Assembly: GCA_002342065.1 (NCBI GenBank)
Contig: DDPF01000018.1
Coordinates: 62,001-126,000, forward strand
Direction of reading: 5' to 3'
DNA: 64,000 nt
Source of the DNA: Bacteroidetes bacterium UBA2475
GTDB lineage: Bacteria; Bacteroidota; Bacteroidia; B-17B0; Aurantibacillaceae
Position 1 is the stretch's first letter, and each line of letters begins with the position of its first letter. Made by a program: the position numbers and the translations under genes. Below, piece after piece: positions 60,318-64,000 of the stretch. The notes under the pieces are model-generated. The model was not told where the DNA came from and made no database searches. It was given only the letters and a program-made list of their open reading frames with translations.

Positions 60318-62216
60318 ATGTTTAAAAATATCATATATAGTTTTTTCATTCTTCTCCCCGCAATTTCTGTTGCACAGGAAGGAATAAAACCACTAACTGC
60401 CAACATTAATTATTTGTATGGTGATCTTAAGTCTATTCCAATTGAACAAAATACTTCTCTTAACCAAAATAAAGCAGCATCGTTAACTTTGCCTTTTTTG
60501 GATGATTTTTCTTATGCGCCTACTAAGTCGTATCCAAACCAAATATTATGGAGCGATTCTTCAACTTACATTAACTCTGGTTTTGCCATAGCACCTTTAA
60601 GTATTGGCGTGGCTACTTTTGATGGTTTAAATAAACGCGGCTATCCTTACACGCCTAATTTGGCAAACATGTCATCGTCTTTACCTGCAGATACTTTAAC
60701 AAGTAAACCTATTAATTTAGCACCTTTTGGTTCGCCTGTTGTTGATACTTCTTTAGCCTTAACTTTTTATTACCAGGCTCGCGGCAATGGCGATTCGCCG
60801 GAAATAACAGATTCTTTACTGGTTGATTGTTTTAAACCGATTGAAGGTAAATGGAAAACTGAATGGTTTAAGCGGGGTAGCACTAGTCCAAACACAAACG
60901 ACACGCTGTTTAAACGTGCATTTATACAGGTAAAAGACACCGCTTATTTGCATGATGGTTTTAAATTCCGTTTTAGAAATAAAGCAACAACAGCAGGAAA
61001 TTTTGATCATTGGAATGTTGATTATGTATATTTTAATAACAACAGGAATTCTTTTTTAGATAGTACTTACAACGATTATTCCATCGGATACGTTCCATCT
61101 CCATACTTGAAAAATTATTCTTCCATGCCATGGCGACAATACGATACTGCCGACAGGGCTTATAAGAACACCGTGTTCATTCGTAATAACAGTACCAGCA
61201 TTGGAACGCTTAACTACGCAAATGATACATACGACAAAACAGGTGTATTAGTTAATAATTATAGTGGTGGTAGTTATCCAAACTTAGGTTATTTTAATAC
61301 AGCAGGTTGGCTTAAACATGCACCAATGACCAACCCAACTTACAATTACACTATGTCAACCATGACAGGTACTCAAGAATATAAAATCAAACATTATATA
61401 TCAAGAGTAAGTCCTGATTTTATTTCACAAAATGATACTGTTATACAAAAACAAACCTTCTCTAATTATTATGCTTTTGATGACGGTAGCGCCGAAGGTG
61501 GTTATTATGTAAATGCAGTTGGTGGAAAAATGGCCGCAAAATATACAACCCGTGTAACCGACACACTACGAGCCGTTAGGATTTATTTTGATCCGGTAGG
61601 TTCTATAACACTTTCTCAAACTTATAATTTCAGAATAAACATTTGGCTACAAGGCACCTCAGGTCCTGGCAATGTATTTTACAGGGATAGCATTAAAAAC
61701 CCGGCCTATTATCCAAATGGCAATTTCAATAATTTTTCAGAATACGCTCTTACTTCTGCGCTGATCTTATCGCCCGGTACTTATTATATTGGCATACAAC
61801 AACAGGTGGCTTCAGGTATTGTTATTGGCTTTGATAAGAATATAGATCACTCATCAAGTTTATATTACGATTCAGGTAACGGCTGGACGCAATCTTCTAT
61901 ACGCGGCTCTATTATGATCCGGCCTGTGTTTGGTGCCGAGTTACCTGTTGGCGTAAAAGAGAATTTAAGCTCTAAGAATAATTTATTTTCCATCTACCCT
62001 AACCCTGCTTCCGATCAATTCATGATCCGCTCTGAACAAATGGAGAATGCTTCATACACAGTTATAAACGCAATGGGACAAACAGTTGCTGAAAATAAAA
62101 TTGAAAGTCAGCTACAAACAGTATCCACAGAAAATTTAAGTAACGGTATTTATTTTTTGATCTTAAAAGTAAACGGCCGTTTGGAGCAGCAACATAAAAT
62201 TATTATCCAGCATTAA
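60318..62216 (+). CDS. T9SS-secreted protein of unknown function
   Basis: A 632-residue protein with signal peptide MFKNIIYSFFILLPAISVAQ. The body contains beta strands and a MAM/choice-of-anchor-like region (LPFLDDFSYAPTKSYPNQILWSDSSTYINSGFAI, then SLALTFYYQARGNGDSPEITDSLLVD). It shows no catalytic signature. A type A T9SS sorting domain is at about 554-632 (NNLFSIYPNPASDQFMIRSE ... SNGIYFLILKVNGRLEQQ). It should be cell-surface or secreted, binding a ligand through the beta domains. It is co-transcribed with the PASTA and rluD genes, which is a conserved neighbourhood in this phylum as far as I know. Confidence 0.88.
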   Translation: MFKNIIYSFFILLPAISVAQEGIKPLTANINYLYGDLKSIPIEQNTSLNQNKAASLTLPFLDDFSYAPTKSYPNQILWSDSSTYINSGFAIAPLSIGVATFDGLNKRGYPYTPNLANMSSSLPADTLTSKPINLAPFGSPVVDTSLALTFYYQARGNGDSPEITDSLLVDCFKPIEGKWKTEWFKRGSTSPNTNDTLFKRAFIQVKDTAYLHDGFKFRFRNKATTAGNFDHWNVDYVYFNNNRNSFLDSTYNDYSIGYVPSPYLKNYSSMPWRQYDTADRAYKNTVFIRNNSTSIGTLNYANDTYDKTGVLVNNYSGGSYPNLGYFNTAGWLKHAPMTNPTYNYTMSTMTGTQEYKIKHYISRVSPDFISQNDTVIQKQTFSNYYAFDDGSAEGGYYVNAVGGKMAAKYTTRVTDTLRAVRIYFDPVGSITLSQTYNFRINIWLQGTSGPGNVFYRDSIKNPAYYPNGNFNNFSEYALTSALILSPGTYYIGIQQQVASGIVIGFDKNIDHSSSLYYDSGNGWTQSSIRGSIMIRPVFGAELPVGVKENLSSKNNLFSIYPNPASDQFMIRSEQMENASYTVINAMGQTVAENKIESQLQTVSTENLSNGIYFLILKVNGRLEQQHKIIIQH

Positions 62217-62222
62217 GCGCCC

Positions 62223-63296
62223 ATGTCTAAGTTGGAAGAAGAGCCGGATGAAATAAGTGGCGAAGAAGAACAAACCCTTTACGAACATCACAACATTAAA
62301 GTAGAAAAAGGACAAGTGTCCATGCGTATTGATAAATTTATCATGATCCGCATTGCACATTCTACACGCACAAAAATTCAAAACGCCTGCGATGAAGGAA
62401 GGGTTTTGGTTAACGGCAAATCTGTTAAATCTAATTACAAAACAAAACCACTCGACGAAATTTCTATTGTGCTTACGGTTCCACCGCGCGACATAGAAGT
62501 TGTACCTGAGAATATTCCATTGGACATTACATTTGAAGACGATTACATTGTACTAATAAATAAAAAACCGGGCATGGTGGTTCATCCTGCCTACGGTAAT
62601 TACAGGGGTACATTGGTAAACGCGTTAGCATATCACTTTCAGAATTTACCAAAAACAAAAACAAAATTAAATAACGATCTGTATTTAGAACGTCCGGGAT
62701 TAGTACACCGCATTGATAAAAATACTTCGGGAATAATTATAATTGCCAAAACAGATCTTGCCATGACACGCCTGGCAAAAGATTTTTTTGACCGCACCAT
62801 GGATAGAAAATATATTGCTATTTGTTGGGGCGACTTAAAAGAAGATGAAGGAACTATTACGGGAAATGTTGGACGTGACCCACGTGATAGAAAAAAAATG
62901 TATGTTTTTCCTCCCGGAAGTGAAGAAGGAAAACATGCTGTAACACATTACAAAGTAATTGAACGTTTTGGTTATGTAACTTTTATTGAGTGTAAATTAG
63001 AAACAGGACGCACACATCAAATACGTGTACACATGAAAAGCATTGGTCACCCTTTATTTAATGATAATGAATATGGTGGTGACATTATTTTAAAAGGATT
63101 GAATACGGCAAAGTACAAACAGTTCATTCAAAATTGTTTTGAGTTATTGCCGCGTCAGGCATTGCACGCCAAAACACTGGGCATTACTCACCCTATTACC
63201 GGCGAAAAATTATTCTTTGATAGCGAGATCCCAGCCGATATGCAAGCCGTATTGGATAAATGGAGAAAGTATATGAAGGATAAAGTGTTAGACTGA
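62223..63296 (+). CDS. rluD: Pseudouridine synthase RluD-type
   Basis: A 357-residue protein that modifies large-subunit rRNA. An acidic extension of about 30 residues precedes an S4 RNA-binding domain (MRIDKFIMIRIAHSTRTKIQNACDEGRVLVNG). The RluA-type catalytic domain contains GLVHRIDKNTSGIIIIAKT with the catalytic Asp165, then DRKYIAICWGDL, and ETGRTHQIRVHM. The C-terminal region (LPRQALHAKTLGITHPITGE) is complete. It starts six bases after the T9SS gene. Its stop TGA lies three bases before the arm of a dispersed repeat. Confidence 0.93.
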   Translation: MSKLEEEPDEISGEEEQTLYEHHNIKVEKGQVSMRIDKFIMIRIAHSTRTKIQNACDEGRVLVNGKSVKSNYKTKPLDEISIVLTVPPRDIEVVPENIPLDITFEDDYIVLINKKPGMVVHPAYGNYRGTLVNALAYHFQNLPKTKTKLNNDLYLERPGLVHRIDKNTSGIIIIAKTDLAMTRLAKDFFDRTMDRKYIAICWGDLKEDEGTITGNVGRDPRDRKKMYVFPPGSEEGKHAVTHYKVIERFGYVTFIECKLETGRTHQIRVHMKSIGHPLFNDNEYGGDIILKGLNTAKYKQFIQNCFELLPRQALHAKTLGITHPITGEKLFFDSEIPADMQAVLDKWRKYMKDKVLD

Positions 63297-63298
63297 TG

Positions 63299-63384
63299 GA
63301 ACGCTGATGACGCAGATTTGAAAAATGACAGTCACTGATTCTAATCATCATTACAAATCATATTGATCAGCGTTATCAGCGTGC
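63299..63384. repeat. Dispersed inverted repeat of the 'ACGCTGATGACGCAGATTTG' type
   Basis: The left arm ACGCTGATGACGCAGATTTG and the right part CAAATCATATTGATCAGCGTTATCAGCGT are imperfectly complementary, with GCTGAT units repeated on both sides. It fills the spacer between the convergent stop codons of rluD and a T9SS gene, overlapping the edge of the latter's stop. It is a different family from the CACATAG and CACAAAG repeats. Confidence 0.75.
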
Positions 63385-64000
63385 TATTTACTGAACATCA
63401 TCCTTTTAACTGTTCTCTCTGTTCCACTTTTTATCTCCACTAAATAAACACCACTTGCCTGGTTACCAAGATCTACCTGATAAACATTTTGTGTTACGTT
63501 ATTTAATTTATTAGAGTAAACACTTTGACCAAGCATATTATAAACTTTTACTTCAATATTTTGAGAATTTGCAAAAGTGGTAACAATGTTGAAATTTCCG
63601 GTAGATGGATTCGGAAATAAATTAACAGCACTGCTTAAAAATGTATTTTCTTTTACACCGGTAGCACAATCAATAATAGGTAAAATAGCAAGATTAAAAT
63701 TACGTGCGCCACCCCATGATATTTTCATATCGTGCCAGCTGTTATCGCTCCATTTTTCCCATGCTGTATTGGTGGTACCGGTCATTTTATCAAAAACAAC
63801 TACTGTATCGCCGGCAGTATTTGGTATTGATACCGAAGCGAAAAAACCACCGGAAGTTGGTGCGCTTATGGGTGATGAAAATGTAAATTTATACGGCATA
63901 ATTACGGGTACTCCAAATGCCAGTCCGGGATTACCACAATAACTAACACTTGTTGTATTTGTTGTTGCAGCAATAGTAGACAAGTTTGAAGTAGTTGAAC
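63384..64000 (-). CDS. T9SS-secreted protein, C-terminal part (5' partial)
   Basis: The reading frame stays open to the window end, so the N-terminal part is missing. The visible 200 or so residues begin with a serine/threonine-rich beta-domain (PYKFTFSSPISAPTSGGFFASVSIP), with AWEKWSDNSWHDMKISWG, and end in a type A T9SS sorting domain (VNLFPNPSTGNFNIVTTF ... VYNMLGQSVYSNKLN ... ASGVYLVEIKSG). The substrate or ligand domain lies outside. It is convergent with rluD, with a repeat in the spacer, and probably is a surface or secreted protein. Confidence 0.85.
   Translation of the reverse strand, partial: STTSNLSTIAATTNTTSVSYCGNPGLAFGVPVIMPYKFTFSSPISAPTSGGFFASVSIPNTAGDTVVVFDKMTGTTNTAWEKWSDNSWHDMKISWGGARNFNLAILPIIDCATGVKENTFLSSAVNLFPNPSTGNFNIVTTFANSQNIEVKVYNMLGQSVYSNKLNNVTQNVYQVDLGNQASGVYLVEIKSGTERTVKRMMFSK

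Noticed and set aside
1..64000. Prophage, IS element or toxin-antitoxin system
   Set aside because: No transposase, integrase, capsid, terminase or paired toxin-antitoxin genes were found; only non-coding repeats.

Overview
The window comes from a low-GC member of the Bacteroidota. Three things show this. Seven proteins carry type IX secretion (T9SS) sorting tails or the gliding-motility C-terminal domain, and PorP/SprF and PorE-like partners are present. The primary sigma factor is of the short Bacteroidota type. Several start sites sit just downstream of TAnnTTTG promoter boxes. Nothing in the window resolves the family or genus. I see no transposase, integrase, phage gene, rRNA or CRISPR array.

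Layout. 1-6.4 kb (+): the 3' end of a large secreted adhesin, its SprF-like partner, a PorE-like OmpA lipid/peptidoglycan-side protein, a Bacteroidota-type alternative GlmU and a secreted endonuclease I. 6.4-13.3 kb: small single genes (HPP membrane protein, 14-TPR protein, a frameshifted MmcQ/YjbR gene, an acyltransferase, YigE-type and SRPBCC proteins, a TonB-C protein), separated by several families of dispersed inverted repeats. 13.4-19 kb: RNase Y, ZapA, a giant coiled coil and the primary sigma factor. 19-25 kb: a MauE-thioredoxin fusion, a CAP-OmpA-like protein, an NtrC-type regulator and Ppx/GppA. 25-32.8 kb: a 1384-residue T9SS subtilisin, a GT9 glycosyltransferase, an EamA exporter, a cysteine desulfurase and a DUF2141 protein. 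33-45.2 kb: envelope and redox genes that look more accessory and AT-richer by eye. They form two minus-strand operons, each with a YceI gene, plus a Crp/Fnr regulator, a SpoIIE phosphatase and a LysE exporter. 45.3-47.6 kb: tRNA-Ser(GCT), rimM and pyrG. 47.7-59.1 kb: a tightly packed minus-strand run of seven genes (lipoprotein, DUF5723-like barrel, T9SS propeller, GT39, PD40-SPOR protein, DegT aminotransferase, TPR-SpoIIE phosphatase). 59.2-63.3 kb (+): a membrane protein, a PASTA protein, a T9SS protein and RluD. The window ends in a partial T9SS protein.

How it works together. Much of the window serves the envelope: secreted T9SS cargo, barrels that receive or accompany it, peptidoglycan-binding adaptors (OmpA, SPOR, PASTA domains), sugar-nucleotide and glycosyl-transfer enzymes, and periplasmic redox or lipocalin-like proteins. 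The housekeeping genes (rny, zapA, sigma factor, pyrG, rimM, rluD, tRNA) are ordinary.

The least explained features are the dispersed nested hairpins that often touch or supply the stop codons of neighbouring genes, the 774-residue coiled coil in front of zapA, the PD40-SPOR operon, and the twin YceI operons.
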